Positions 1-6,420 of a stretch of DNA of 9,795 nt are shown piece by piece. The translations under genes and the position numbers were made by a program. The stretch spans positions 1 to 9,795 of the forward strand of contig CAKZLS010000270.1 in assembly GCA_937127205.1 (NCBI GenBank), written 5' to 3'. Source of the DNA: an uncultured Rhodospirillales bacterium (GTDB lineage: Bacteria > Pseudomonadota > Alphaproteobacteria > Rhodospirillales > Defluviicoccaceae). How positions within the stretch are numbered: the stretch's first letter is position 1; the number at the start of each line of letters is the position of its first letter. Below the pieces are notes generated by a model, which saw only the letters and a list, made by a program, of their open reading frames with translations, searched no databases and was not told the origin of the DNA.

Positions 1-176
1 TGATGTGTCGCAGCCTTCCCTCGGCCACGATTGTGGTGTGCCTTAGATCGCTCGTCGCTAAATCGGAAACAAAGCCCAACACCCGTTTGGCCGAAGAGGA
101 CGCACGCTTCGCCGCTGCCGAAAAAATTAGCTCCCTGTCATCGAGCGGCCATAAACATTAAGCAGCTTTGGGAACG

Positions 177-202
177 AAGGAGGGTAGCGGTCAACCCTCC
201 TT
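177..202 (-). terminator. Hairpin across the bfr stop codon, possible weak terminator
   Basis: A perfect 9-bp inverted repeat (AAGGAGGGT at 177-185, ACCCTCCTT at 194-202) has an 8-base loop containing the bfr stop codon. On the minus strand only a poor T-run follows (TTCGTT). On the plus strand the stem itself ends in TTTT. It may end the bfr transcript, protect its 3' end or act in both directions. The hairpin is seen directly; its role is inferred. Confidence 0.4.
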
Positions 203-670
203 TTCGAACATCTGTGATTGGATGTAGTTTTCCAAACCGACCTTATCGATCAGCCCCAAATTCGTCTCCAGCCAATCGACGTGTTCCTCTTCGGACTCAA
301 GAATTGAATTGAAGAGTTCGCGGCTGACATAGTCACCCACCTCCTCGCAATCCGCGATGGCCGCGCGCAGATCCGGGATTGCCTGCTCTTCCAGCTTTTT
401 GTCGCACTCCAAAAGTTCGCGCACGTCTTCGCCAATCATCAGATTGTGCAAGGACTGCAGGTTCGGCAAACCCTCGAGGAACAGGATCCGCTCGACCAGT
501 TGGTCGGCGTGTTTCATCTCGTCGACGGATTCCTCGTATTCGTGGGCCGCCAGGCGATTCAGGCCCCAGTCCTTGAGCATTTTCGCATGAAGAAAATACT
601 GATTAATCGCCGTCAGTTCGTTCTTAAGAACCGCGTTGAGATGGACGATGACCTTCTCGTTACCCTTCAT
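191..670 (-). CDS. bfr: Bacterioferritin (haem-containing ferritin)
   Basis: This 159-residue protein has the length and sequence of a complete bacterioferritin, a 24-subunit cytoplasmic iron store that oxidises Fe(II) and holds the ferric mineral. The di-iron ferroxidase ligands are all present: E18, E51, H54, E94, E127 and H130. M52, the residue that ligates haem between two subunits, is also present, as is Y25. Recognisable blocks include NELTAINQYFLHAKM near the N-terminus, DEMKHADQLVERILFLEGLP in the middle and ESEEEHVDWLE near the C-terminus. The ATG at 670 follows a good ribosome site (AGGAGAGG) about 8 bases upstream. No bacterioferritin-associated ferredoxin gene lies next to it in this window, although the two are often neighbours. 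The gene appears monocistronic, with a hairpin over its stop codon and a short dyad upstream. Identification is secure. Confidence 0.97.
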   Translation of the reverse strand: MKGNEKVIVHLNAVLKNELTAINQYFLHAKMLKDWGLNRLAAHEYEESVDEMKHADQLVERILFLEGLPNLQSLHNLMIGEDVRELLECDKKLEEQAIPDLRAAIADCEEVGDYVSRELFNSILESEEEHVDWLETNLGLIDKVGLENYIQSQMFEKEG

Positions 671-704
671 GCTGACCCTCTCCTGTTACGGCTTCGCTCA
701 TTAT

Positions 705-719
705 TGCAATTAAATCGCA
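705..719. promoter_or_regulatory. 15-bp imperfect dyad in the bfr upstream region
   Basis: TGCAATTAAATCGCA is an inverted repeat around a central A with one mismatched pair. It lies 35-49 bases before the bfr start codon, inside the AT-rich stretch where the promoter should be. It could bind a dimeric regulator, for example an iron-responsive one, but it does not match the Irr or Fur box consensus that I know. No convincing -35/-10 pair could be fixed. The dyad is seen; function is inferred. Confidence 0.3.
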
Positions 720-784
720 GTCTAACTAACACGGCGTGTCGGAGGGTGAAAGCGCGCATGTGCGAACATCATTGCTAACGGCTC

Positions 785-804
785 AAAAACCGGTTGCGAA
801 ACCG
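785..804 (-). terminator. Candidate weak terminator of the marR-MFS-small protein unit
   Basis: On the minus strand a 5-bp stem (CGGTT / AACCG, 4-base loop TCGC; plus-strand arms 791-795 and 800-804) is followed by G and five T residues. It lies about 75 bases after the stop codon of the 47-residue ORF, where this transcription unit would be expected to end before the divergence into the bfr upstream region. The stem is short, so termination would be inefficient or Rho-assisted. Confidence 0.35.
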
Positions 805-879
805 CCAAGCCTAAGTTCGTTGGAGTTTTCCCCGCCGACCCTGCTTAACATATGGCAGCTATAGGGCGAATCCAGTGCG

Positions 880-1023
880 TTATACACAAAGTCTGAAGCC
901 GTCGAGCAGGAACCGCATGGCCGGCGTCTGGTAGACGGTGAATGCTAGGAGCAGCACCGTCGCCAGAACAATGAAGAGAAACGCCGAAGGCGCGCGAGGC
1001 CATTTTATGCCTGAGATTTTCAT
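880..1023 (-). CDS. Small single-helix membrane protein, translationally coupled to the MFS gene
   Basis: This is a 47-residue ORF, starting MKISGIKWPRAP and ending DGFRLCV. It has a basic N-terminus, one strongly hydrophobic segment at about residues 14-30 (SAFLFIVLATVLLLAFT) and a short tail with R37 and R44. Its ATG overlaps the stop codon of the MFS gene as ATGA, the classic arrangement for translational coupling, so it needs no ribosome site of its own. The frame is open, ends in TAA and uses mostly G/C third positions. The layout predicts a bitopic inner-membrane microprotein with the N-terminus inside, possibly a transporter accessory subunit. I do not recognise the family. That it is a gene is supported by the overlap, hydrophobicity and spacing; the function is inferred. 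Confidence 0.7.
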   Translation of the reverse strand: MKISGIKWPRAPSAFLFIVLATVLLLAFTVYQTPAMRFLLDGFRLCV

Positions 1024-2249
1024 GCGGGAGCCTTTTTCATCCTCTCGCCCACAGGCGTCTCCTGAATGGGCCAGTTGAGCGCGGCGGCGGTCACGCTCAA
1101 TCCGATGGCGATGGCCCAGGTGCTGTCGTAAGAGCCGGTGCGATCATACAGCCATCCGCCCAGCCAGCCACCGGCGAAGGAGCCTAGCTGATGGGCGAAG
1201 AACACGATACCGCCCAGCATGGACATATGGCGCACGCCCCACACCGATGCCACCGTACCGTTGGTGAGCGGAACGGTGGACAGCCAGAACAGCCCCATGG
1301 CGATGCCGAACGCATAGGCCGTCACGGCGGTTACCGGCAGCAGAATGAACGCCGCGATGGCCAAGGCGCGTCCCAGGTAGATCCACGCCAGCAACATGGG
1401 CTTGCGCCGCCGCCCGCCCCACAGACCGGCATAGTACGTTCCCGCGATATTCACCAGGCCGATGAGAGCGAGAACGGTGGTCGCCACCGAAACGCCGAGC
1501 CCCTCGTCTGCGAGGAACGCCGGAAGGTGGACGGCGATGAACACCACCTGAAAACCGCAAACGAAAAAGCCCAGGCACAGCAGCCAGAAATCGCGCGTGG
1601 AGAACGCTTCGCGCAGAGCTTCGCCGGCGCCTTGATGAACGACACCGGGCTGCTCGACCCGCGCCGGTTCGCGCATGCCATAGGCCAGCGGGAACATCAG
1701 CAAAGCAAGAGCGGAAAACGCCATCAGCGCGCCCGGCCAGCTCAACCAACTCATGAGCCCCAGGCCAAAGGGAAGCATGACGAATTGACCGAAAGATCCC
1801 ACCGCCATGGTGATGCCCATGGCCAGCGACCGCTGTTCCGCCGGTACCAGCCGGCTGATGGTTCCGAACACGATGGGAAATGTGGTTCCGGAGAGCCCCA
1901 GGCCGATCAGAATACCGGCGCCGAGGATGAATGTGGCCTCGCCCGATACGCTGGACATGATCCATAGTCCGGCGGCGTAAAGCACCGCGCCGAGCGAAAC
2001 CACCCGCAACGCGCCATGGCGGTCCGACAGCATGCCGGCGAAGGGCTGGCTCGCGCCCCAGACCAGATTTTGAAGAGCAATGGCAAAAGCAAAGGTCTCG
2101 CGACCCCACCCTTGATCGACGGTCACGGGCTGGAGGAAAAGCCCGAAGGTGTGGCGGATACCGAGAGAAAACAACAGAATGACAGAGCCGCAGATCAGCG
2201 CGATCAAGGCCCCACCCCATTTCGTGGTCCCAGCGTGTTCCATTGCCAT
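1020..2249 (-). CDS. MFS transporter, monocarboxylate/oxalate-formate antiporter-like
   Basis: This 409-residue protein has about 12 hydrophobic helices and belongs to the major facilitator superfamily. The N-half contains R31 in GIRHTFGLFL, a pattern seen in MCT/OFA-like carriers, and loop 2-3 motif A as GMLSDRHGALRV (72-83). The domains are joined by a charged loop at about 192-218. The second half carries a basic GGRRRKP loop (278-284) and the LTNGTVASVWG segment (328-338). The substrate cannot be read from sequence; a small organic acid, aromatic compound or drug would fit. The ATG at 2249 follows AAGGAA with 7-base spacing; a second ATG two codons later is less well placed. The gene lies 67 bp downstream of marR and overlaps the small membrane protein gene by 4 bases. 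A MarR neighbour with a shared operator-like site suggests ligand-induced expression. Confidence 0.92.
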   Translation of the reverse strand: MAMEHAGTTKWGGALIALICGSVILLFSLGIRHTFGLFLQPVTVDQGWGRETFAFAIALQNLVWGASQPFAGMLSDRHGALRVVSLGAVLYAAGLWIMSSVSGEATFILGAGILIGLGLSGTTFPIVFGTISRLVPAEQRSLAMGITMAVGSFGQFVMLPFGLGLMSWLSWPGALMAFSALALLMFPLAYGMREPARVEQPGVVHQGAGEALREAFSTRDFWLLCLGFFVCGFQVVFIAVHLPAFLADEGLGVSVATTVLALIGLVNIAGTYYAGLWGGRRRKPMLLAWIYLGRALAIAAFILLPVTAVTAYAFGIAMGLFWLSTVPLTNGTVASVWGVRHMSMLGGIVFFAHQLGSFAGGWLGGWLYDRTGSYDSTWAIAIGLSVTAAALNWPIQETPVGERMKKAPA

Positions 2250-2269
2250 CGTGCGTTTCCTTATCTGTT

Positions 2270-2279
2270 GTATATACCC
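2270..2279. promoter_or_regulatory. Operator-like GGGTATATAC before the MFS gene
   Basis: Read on the minus strand, GGGTATATAC (core GTATATAC, an 8-bp perfect palindrome) lies 20-30 bases before the MFS start codon. The same ten bases occur in the larger palindrome before marR. TATATA or TATACA here could serve as a -10 box, with TTTTCG some 16-18 bases upstream, so a bound repressor would block RNA polymerase. The repeat is seen; binding by the MarR protein is inferred. Confidence 0.5.
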
Positions 2280-2316
2280 GCATCAAGCGCGGCGAAAAGA
2301 TCCTCGTCGATGGGTG

Positions 2317-2733
2317 TCAAGCCAAGTTCCGGTGGTTCAGTTTGACTAGTTGATCAAGCAGAATATCCGTTTGATCGCCCAGCAAGTGTCGCATGGTCGT
2401 CTGCGCATCGGCCCATAGCGGACGGGCCTTTGCCAATGCCGCCTCGCCTTCCGGCGTGAGAACAACGACCCGAGCGCGCTCGTCCTTGGCGCCCTCGAAG
2501 CGAATGAGGTTCTGCCGTTCCAGCACTCTGAGGTTGCGACCCAGCGTACTGCGGTCCAAACCGACGATCCGCGAAAGCTCGCTGATATTGGGTCGCCCGG
2601 CCTCGGACGCCCGTTTCAGCAGCCGGTACATGGTCACCTTCAGCCCGGACGGCCCCAACGCCTTGTCATAAAACTCGCTCGTCGCCAAAGCCGCCTGCCG
2701 CAACGACGTGCAGATGCACACCGTGTTATCCAT
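2317..2733 (-). CDS. MarR-family winged-helix transcriptional regulator
   Basis: From the ATG at 2733 the protein is 138 residues, the usual MarR length. The winged helix-turn-helix is clear: ISELSRIVGLDRSTLGRNLR (recognition helix), then LERQNLIRFEGAKDERARVV (the wing, with the conserved D-x-R-x-R pattern) and LTPEGEAAL. The N-terminus has a C-x-C pair (C6, C8) in a CxCxxLRxA context that I associate with one MarR subgroup; redox sensing is possible but unproven. The frame stays open upstream to a TTG at 2799, but that would place the palindromic site inside the gene, so the ATG is preferred. No Shine-Dalgarno sequence sits at normal distance from this ATG, and the predicted transcription start nearly coincides with it, suggesting leaderless translation. 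It probably represses itself and the downstream MFS gene. Confidence 0.9.
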   Translation of the reverse strand: MDNTVCICTSLRQAALATSEFYDKALGPSGLKVTMYRLLKRASEAGRPNISELSRIVGLDRSTLGRNLRVLERQNLIRFEGAKDERARVVVLTPEGEAALAKARPLWADAQTTMRHLLGDQTDILLDQLVKLNHRNLA

Positions 2734-2739
2734 ATAAGA

Positions 2740-2769
2740 GGGTATATACCCCTTTTTTCCTTGACGCAA
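2740..2769 (-). promoter_or_regulatory. marR promoter with 12-bp palindromic operator
   Basis: GGGTATATACCC at 2740-2751 is a perfect 12-bp palindrome ending 6 bases before the marR ATG. On the minus strand TTGCGT (2769-2764) and TATACC (2746-2741) are 17 bp apart and form a plausible -35/-10 pair. The palindrome therefore covers the -10 box, and transcription would begin at or next to the ATG. Its core recurs before the MFS gene. The palindrome is seen; autorepression is inferred from the MarR family norm. Confidence 0.6.
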
Positions 2770-2881
2770 GCACGGCTGATTGTGGACCGTGGCGAGCAAG
2801 GGTTGATAATACGGACCAGGACCCGTCTGGCGGCAGGAAGGGACAGAAAAAGTTACAACAATACGAAAGAAATGGTGGAAC

Positions 2882-2897
2882 GTTTCGCTATCGAAAC
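2882..2897. promoter_or_regulatory. Dyad GTTTCG-CTAT-CGAAAC upstream of cfa
   Basis: This perfect 6-bp inverted repeat with a 4-base spacer lies about 90-105 bp before the cfa start. A -10-like TAAAAT follows at 2900-2905, though no good -35 is at the right distance. It may be a regulator site for cfa, whose family is commonly growth-phase or stress controlled. The rest of the 2800-2986 gap shows no gene. Confidence 0.3.
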
Positions 2898-2955
2898 CTT
2901 AAAATAGGACAGGAACGGGCGGGACCGAAAGCTCGACTTCCAGCGGCATCGGATA

Positions 2956-2978
2956 CCCGCTCACAAGCGAGACGGGAG
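2956..2978 (+). promoter_or_regulatory. cfa ribosome-binding site with overlapping hairpin
   Basis: GGGAG at 2974-2978 is the cfa Shine-Dalgarno sequence, 8 bases before the ATG at 2987, and it fixes that start. Immediately upstream, CCCGCTC (2956-2962) can pair with GAG-A-CGGG (2969-2976, one bulged A) around a 6-base loop. Folding would hide the first part of the ribosome site. The pairing is seen; a regulatory role is inferred. Confidence 0.4.
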
Positions 2979-2986
2979 ATAAACGA

Positions 2987-4279
2987 ATGCTGTTGGCACG
3001 ATGGCTTCGATCATTCATCCGTATCGGTGAACTGACCGTGATCGATGCGGAAGGCCGGGAACATACCTTCGGCAACGGCGTGCCGGCTGTTGCCATTCGC
3101 CTGCTTGATCGCCGGCTCCACCGAAAGCTATTTTTCCAGCCAGGTTTGGCGGCCGGAACCGCCTATATGGACGGCACCCTGACAGTCGAACACGGTTCCC
3201 TTTACGACTTTCTCGACTTGATCGGACACAACTATGAGCTTGCCGGCCCGCGCAGCCTCAATGGCCCGATTCAGCCGTTCGAATCCCTTTTCCACCGCCT
3301 CGACCAGTTCAACACCCCCAAAATCGCGCGTCGGAATGCCTCGCACCACTACGACCTGGATCTGCAACTCTACGATTTGTTTTTGGATGCGGACCGGCAG
3401 TATTCGTGTGCGTACTTCCTCGGCGACACTGACGATTTGGAAACGGCACAACAAAACAAGCGCAGGCATATCGCGGCGAAGTTGCTGCTGGAACCCGGCA
3501 TGCGCGTTCTCGACATTGGTTGCGGCTGGGGTGGCCTCAGCCTGTATCTGGCCGAGCGGTTCGACACCGACGTCACCGGAATCACACTGTCCGAGGAACA
3601 GCTGAAGGTGGCAAAAGAGCGGGCCACATTCTGTGATTGCGGAGATCGTGTCCGCTTTTTTCTTCGGGACTATCGTGAACAGGATGGCACTTACGATCGT
3701 ATCCTGTCGGTGGGAATGTTCGAGCATGTCTGCGTCAGTCAGTACGACCGGTATTTCCAAATCGTCCGGGATCGGTTGACCGACGCGGGCTTGGCCTTGC
3801 TGCATACGATCGGCCATACGGACCCGCCGAGACCGGCCAACCCATGGATCCGCAGTTTCATCTTTCCCGGCGGCTACGCTCCGGCCTTCTCCGAGATCGT
3901 ACCGGCGATCGAACGGTCGGGCTTGATTGTCACCGATGTTGAGGTGCTGCGACTGCACTACGCCGAGACCCTCCGCCACTGGCGCCACCGTTTTCTGACC
4001 AACCGGGATCGCGCCAAGGAGATCTATGACGAGCGATTTTGCAAGATGTGGGAATTCTATTTGGCGAGCTGCGAGATGGCATTTCGCCATATGAATCTCT
4101 GCGTATTTCAGATCCAGACGGCGAAACGGCAATCCTCCATACCGGTTACGCGCGACTACATATTCGAATCGGAGCGCGCCCTGGCCGCCGAGGAGAGCAA
4201 CACGCGGGTCCTGGATGGCAGTGACACACCCGAATTTGCGATTCCGACCGTCGGCGAGCCCGCCAGAAAAGCAAGTTAG
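2987..4279 (+). CDS. cfa: Cyclopropane-fatty-acyl-phospholipid synthase
   Basis: This 430-residue SAM-dependent methyltransferase adds a methylene bridge to the double bond of unsaturated acyl chains in membrane phospholipids. The N-terminal lipid-binding region occupies about residues 1-125. The Rossmann methyltransferase core begins near 135, with the SAM motif VLDIGCGWGG at 174-183. The bicarbonate/catalytic residues known from E. coli Cfa have clear counterparts: C141 (QYSCAY), E246 (SVGMFEHV), H273 and I275 (LHTIG), and Y325 (LHYAETL). IFPGG (292-296) and FCKMWEFYLASCE (351-363) are also family signatures. A polar tail of about 40 residues (390-430) extends past the conserved core. The gene is monocistronic and converges on the SLC13 gene with a 50-bp gap that shows no clear terminator. 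Cytoplasmic face of the inner membrane is the expected site of action. Assignment is secure; acid or stationary-phase tolerance is the usual role. Confidence 0.96.
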   Translation: MLLARWLRSFIRIGELTVIDAEGREHTFGNGVPAVAIRLLDRRLHRKLFFQPGLAAGTAYMDGTLTVEHGSLYDFLDLIGHNYELAGPRSLNGPIQPFESLFHRLDQFNTPKIARRNASHHYDLDLQLYDLFLDADRQYSCAYFLGDTDDLETAQQNKRRHIAAKLLLEPGMRVLDIGCGWGGLSLYLAERFDTDVTGITLSEEQLKVAKERATFCDCGDRVRFFLRDYREQDGTYDRILSVGMFEHVCVSQYDRYFQIVRDRLTDAGLALLHTIGHTDPPRPANPWIRSFIFPGGYAPAFSEIVPAIERSGLIVTDVEVLRLHYAETLRHWRHRFLTNRDRAKEIYDERFCKMWEFYLASCEMAFRHMNLCVFQIQTAKRQSSIPVTRDYIFESERALAAEESNTRVLDGSDTPEFAIPTVGEPARKAS

Positions 4280-4329
4280 GTTTAGGATCGCCGCCGTTGG
4301 TCCCGCTTCGACAGCGCCGAATCCAATCC

Positions 4330-6222
4330 CTAAAAGAGGGGAAAGCCGTACCACCACGGCACGAACAACGTGAACGCCAACCACAGCACCAGGATCAGCG
4401 GCACGCCGGCCCGCACGAAGTCCACGAAGCGGTAGTGGCCGGGACCCAGCACCAGAAGGTTGGTCTGGTATCCCAGCGGCGACGCGAACGAGCAATTGGC
4501 GGCGAACACCACGGCCACGGCGAAAGCCTGAGGCGGGACGTTCATCTCGCGGGCGATGTCGATGGCGATGGGGGTAAACAGCACCGCCGCAGTCTTGGTG
4601 CTGATGATATTGGACAGGCCCGCCACCACCAGGAAGAACAGCGACAGTACTGTCGCCGGCCCCGCCCCTTCCAGCGCATCCACCAGTCCGGTGGCGATAA
4701 ATTGAGCGCCGCCGGTTTCCTGCATGGCCACCCCCAGCGCCAATGCGGCACCGATGGTGGTCACGATCTTGGGATCGACGGCGCGGGCCGCCTGGGCAAC
4801 GTTAAGGACACCGAGCCCGACCATGGCAACAGCGCCACACAATGTGGTGACCACCAGCGGAACCAGCCCGGTCGCCGACAGACCGATTGCCGCGACGAAG
4901 ATCAGAACCGCGGCGCGGCCATGGGTCAATGCCGGCAATTCTTCGGCCGACCACTCCATGAGCACAACGTCCCGATTGGCCTTGAGAGCATTCACCTGCG
5001 CCGCTTTTCCCTGCACCAGCAGAATGTCCCCGGCTTCCAGGCGGATTTCCGTCATCCGCGACCGGATCATCCGCGCCCGTCGCTGAATGCCCAGCACGAC
5101 GCATTGGGTAAGGTTGTGAAAACCCACCTGTCTCAGCGTTTGGCCTTCCAGGCGGGATGCCGGCACCACCATGACCTCCGCCACCACCTGCGAACTGGCG
5201 TTCCACCCTGGACCTTCCTCCTCGGCAGCCTTAGTTTTGGCCTTGCTCTCGGCCTTTGCTTCGCGGCGGCGCGCAGGCAGGTCGGGGTGAAGCAGGCCGG
5301 CCTTGCGAACGAGCGCCTCGGTCAGGGCCTTGCGCGTGGCTGCAACCACAAGAACGTCGCCGGGGCGGGCTTCAAACCCCTCGAATGGCGGCAGGATAGC
5401 CCCTTCTCCCCGCTGCACCATGCGGACGGTCATGTCGGGCAGGCTCGCGAACAAGCCGCCAGGTGCGCCCCGGCCTACCAGAGGCGAGTCAGCGGCGACC
5501 GTAAACTGAGCAATAAACTGCTTACCCGTCCCGGCATAGAGGAACCCCGCAAGACTTTCGCGGCGCGGCAGCAAAGCGGGAGCGACGAACAGAACGTACA
5601 GAAATCCCGCCGCCGCAAGCACCAGCCCGGGCACAGAGAACTCGAAGAACGTGAACGGCGTCACATTGAGCTCGATCATGGCACTGTTCACCAGCAAATT
5701 GGTGCTCGATCCCACCAGCGTCGTCATGCCACCCAGCACGGCGGCATAGCTCAGCGGGATCATCAGCTTGCCGGCTGAACTTTGAAAACGGATGGCCAGC
5801 GCCTGCATGATCGGAATGAAGATAACCACTACGGGGATGTTGTTGAGAAAGGCGCTGACCACGGCCGCCGCCAGCAGCGCCAGCACCACGGATTGCCATT
5901 TGCGGCCGCCGCCCAGTTTCAGCACCCAGCGCGCGCCCACATCCAGAACACCGGCCCGCACCATTCCCTGCCCCATGACCAAGAGAGCGAGAACGGTGGC
6001 CAGCGCGGGGTTGGCGAAGCCTTGAAGCAGGCGGGCCGCCGACAGACGGTTCTCTCCCTCAGCGTCCCAAAGGGGAAAGAATTGAAAGAGTATCAATAGC
6101 GCGCAGACGACGCCGACGGATACGACCTCCATGGGCACGCGTTCCCTGGCGTACATCACCAACGCGCCCACGATCACCGCGAAGATCGCCCACATCTGAA
6201 AGCTCTGATTGAAGAATTCCAT
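4330..6222 (-). CDS. SLC13/DASS-type permease with two RCK_C (TrkA-C) domains
   Basis: This 630-residue inner-membrane transporter has two homologous membrane halves (about 10-220 and 435-630). Between them lie two cytoplasmic RCK_C domains, about 235-305 and 345-425, joined by a charged Lys/Ala/Glu-rich linker (318-337). The first half has the hairpin tip SAFLNNIPVVVIFIPI (123-138) and GSSTNLLVN (171-179). The second has SNIISTKTAAVLFTPIAI (537-554) and GYQTNLLVLGPG (584-595). These are the paired cation/substrate loops of the family. Family members move dicarboxylates, sulfate or other anions, usually Na+-coupled; the substrate here cannot be assigned. In the second loop Thr542-Lys543 occupies positions where Asn-Thr or Asn-Asn is usual. 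The ATG at 6222 follows AGGA with 7-base spacing. The gene stands 198 bp after the cNMP-binding gene and so probably has its own promoter. Confidence 0.9.
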   Translation of the reverse strand: MEFFNQSFQMWAIFAVIVGALVMYARERVPMEVVSVGVVCALLILFQFFPLWDAEGENRLSAARLLQGFANPALATVLALLVMGQGMVRAGVLDVGARWVLKLGGGRKWQSVVLALLAAAVVSAFLNNIPVVVIFIPIMQALAIRFQSSAGKLMIPLSYAAVLGGMTTLVGSSTNLLVNSAMIELNVTPFTFFEFSVPGLVLAAAGFLYVLFVAPALLPRRESLAGFLYAGTGKQFIAQFTVAADSPLVGRGAPGGLFASLPDMTVRMVQRGEGAILPPFEGFEARPGDVLVVAATRKALTEALVRKAGLLHPDLPARRREAKAESKAKTKAAEEEGPGWNASSQVVAEVMVVPASRLEGQTLRQVGFHNLTQCVVLGIQRRARMIRSRMTEIRLEAGDILLVQGKAAQVNALKANRDVVLMEWSAEELPALTHGRAAVLIFVAAIGLSATGLVPLVVTTLCGAVAMVGLGVLNVAQAARAVDPKIVTTIGAALALGVAMQETGGAQFIATGLVDALEGAGPATVLSLFFLVVAGLSNIISTKTAAVLFTPIAIDIAREMNVPPQAFAVAVVFAANCSFASPLGYQTNLLVLGPGHYRFVDFVRAGVPLILVLWLAFTLFVPWWYGFPLF

Positions 6223-6377
6223 CCGTCAGTCCTGCCCCTTGGCACGCATGAGGCGCGCAATCACATGCGGGGTGAGGAACGCGGTGCTGCGAGACATCAA
6301 ACAAGGATGCTTGGACGCACCACGAGCGCACCGGCAAACGCCTGGCAGGGAATGTCCGCAGCGCGGCACAGATCGGA

Positions 6378-6395
6378 GCGTGCAATCCGGTGCAA
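6378..6395. promoter_or_regulatory. Tandem direct repeat GTGCAATC, 10-bp period
   Basis: Two identical 8-mers (6378-6385 and 6388-6395) are separated by CG, so they repeat with a one-helical-turn period. They lie in the 198-bp gap upstream of the SLC13 permease gene and just past the cNMP-binding gene stop. Same-face repeats suit a regulator binding cooperatively. The rest of the gap shows no supported gene, terminator or clear promoter. The repeat is seen; function is inferred. Confidence 0.3.
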
Positions 6396-6420
6396 TCATC
6401 TTAAAGTCTATAAAATGGGA

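Noticed and set aside
1..176. Possible gene left of bfr
   Set aside because: Neither strand shows a frame with coding-like codon use, a ribosome site or a recognisable motif. The plus-strand frame from position 31 runs antisense into bfr.
1144..2286. Minus-strand 380-codon frame overlapping the MFS gene
   Set aside because: It is a shifted-frame shadow of the MFS gene, rich in Arg, His and Gly, with no membrane helices.
2317..2799. marR starting at the TTG codon at 2799 (160 residues)
   Set aside because: The extra 22 residues do not resemble MarR N-termini. The TTG has no good ribosome site, and the start would place the promoter and operator inside the gene.
2877..2905. GGAAC as the -35 of an EcfG (general stress) promoter before cfa
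   Set aside because: The required -10 GTT is missing at 16-18 bp; CCTTAAAAT is there instead.
3128..4495. Minus-strand open frame of 455 codons
   Set aside because: It is antisense to cfa and runs into the end of the convergent permease gene. It matches no family and is explained by codon bias on the other strand.
4297..5778. Long plus-strand open frame (493 codons)
   Set aside because: It is antisense to the SLC13 permease gene. Its predicted product is rich in His, Gln, Arg and Gly with no domain, as expected from the shadow of a GC-rich gene.
6238..6253. Sigma-54-like TGGCACG-N4-xxGC
   Set aside because: The GG and GC spacing is right but TTGC is not matched, and no plus-strand gene follows it.
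6226..6297. 23-codon minus-strand ORF ending 3 bases before the permease start
   Set aside because: It has no ribosome site, no hydrophobic or regulatory pattern and no attenuator structure nearby. Position alone is not enough to call a leader peptide.
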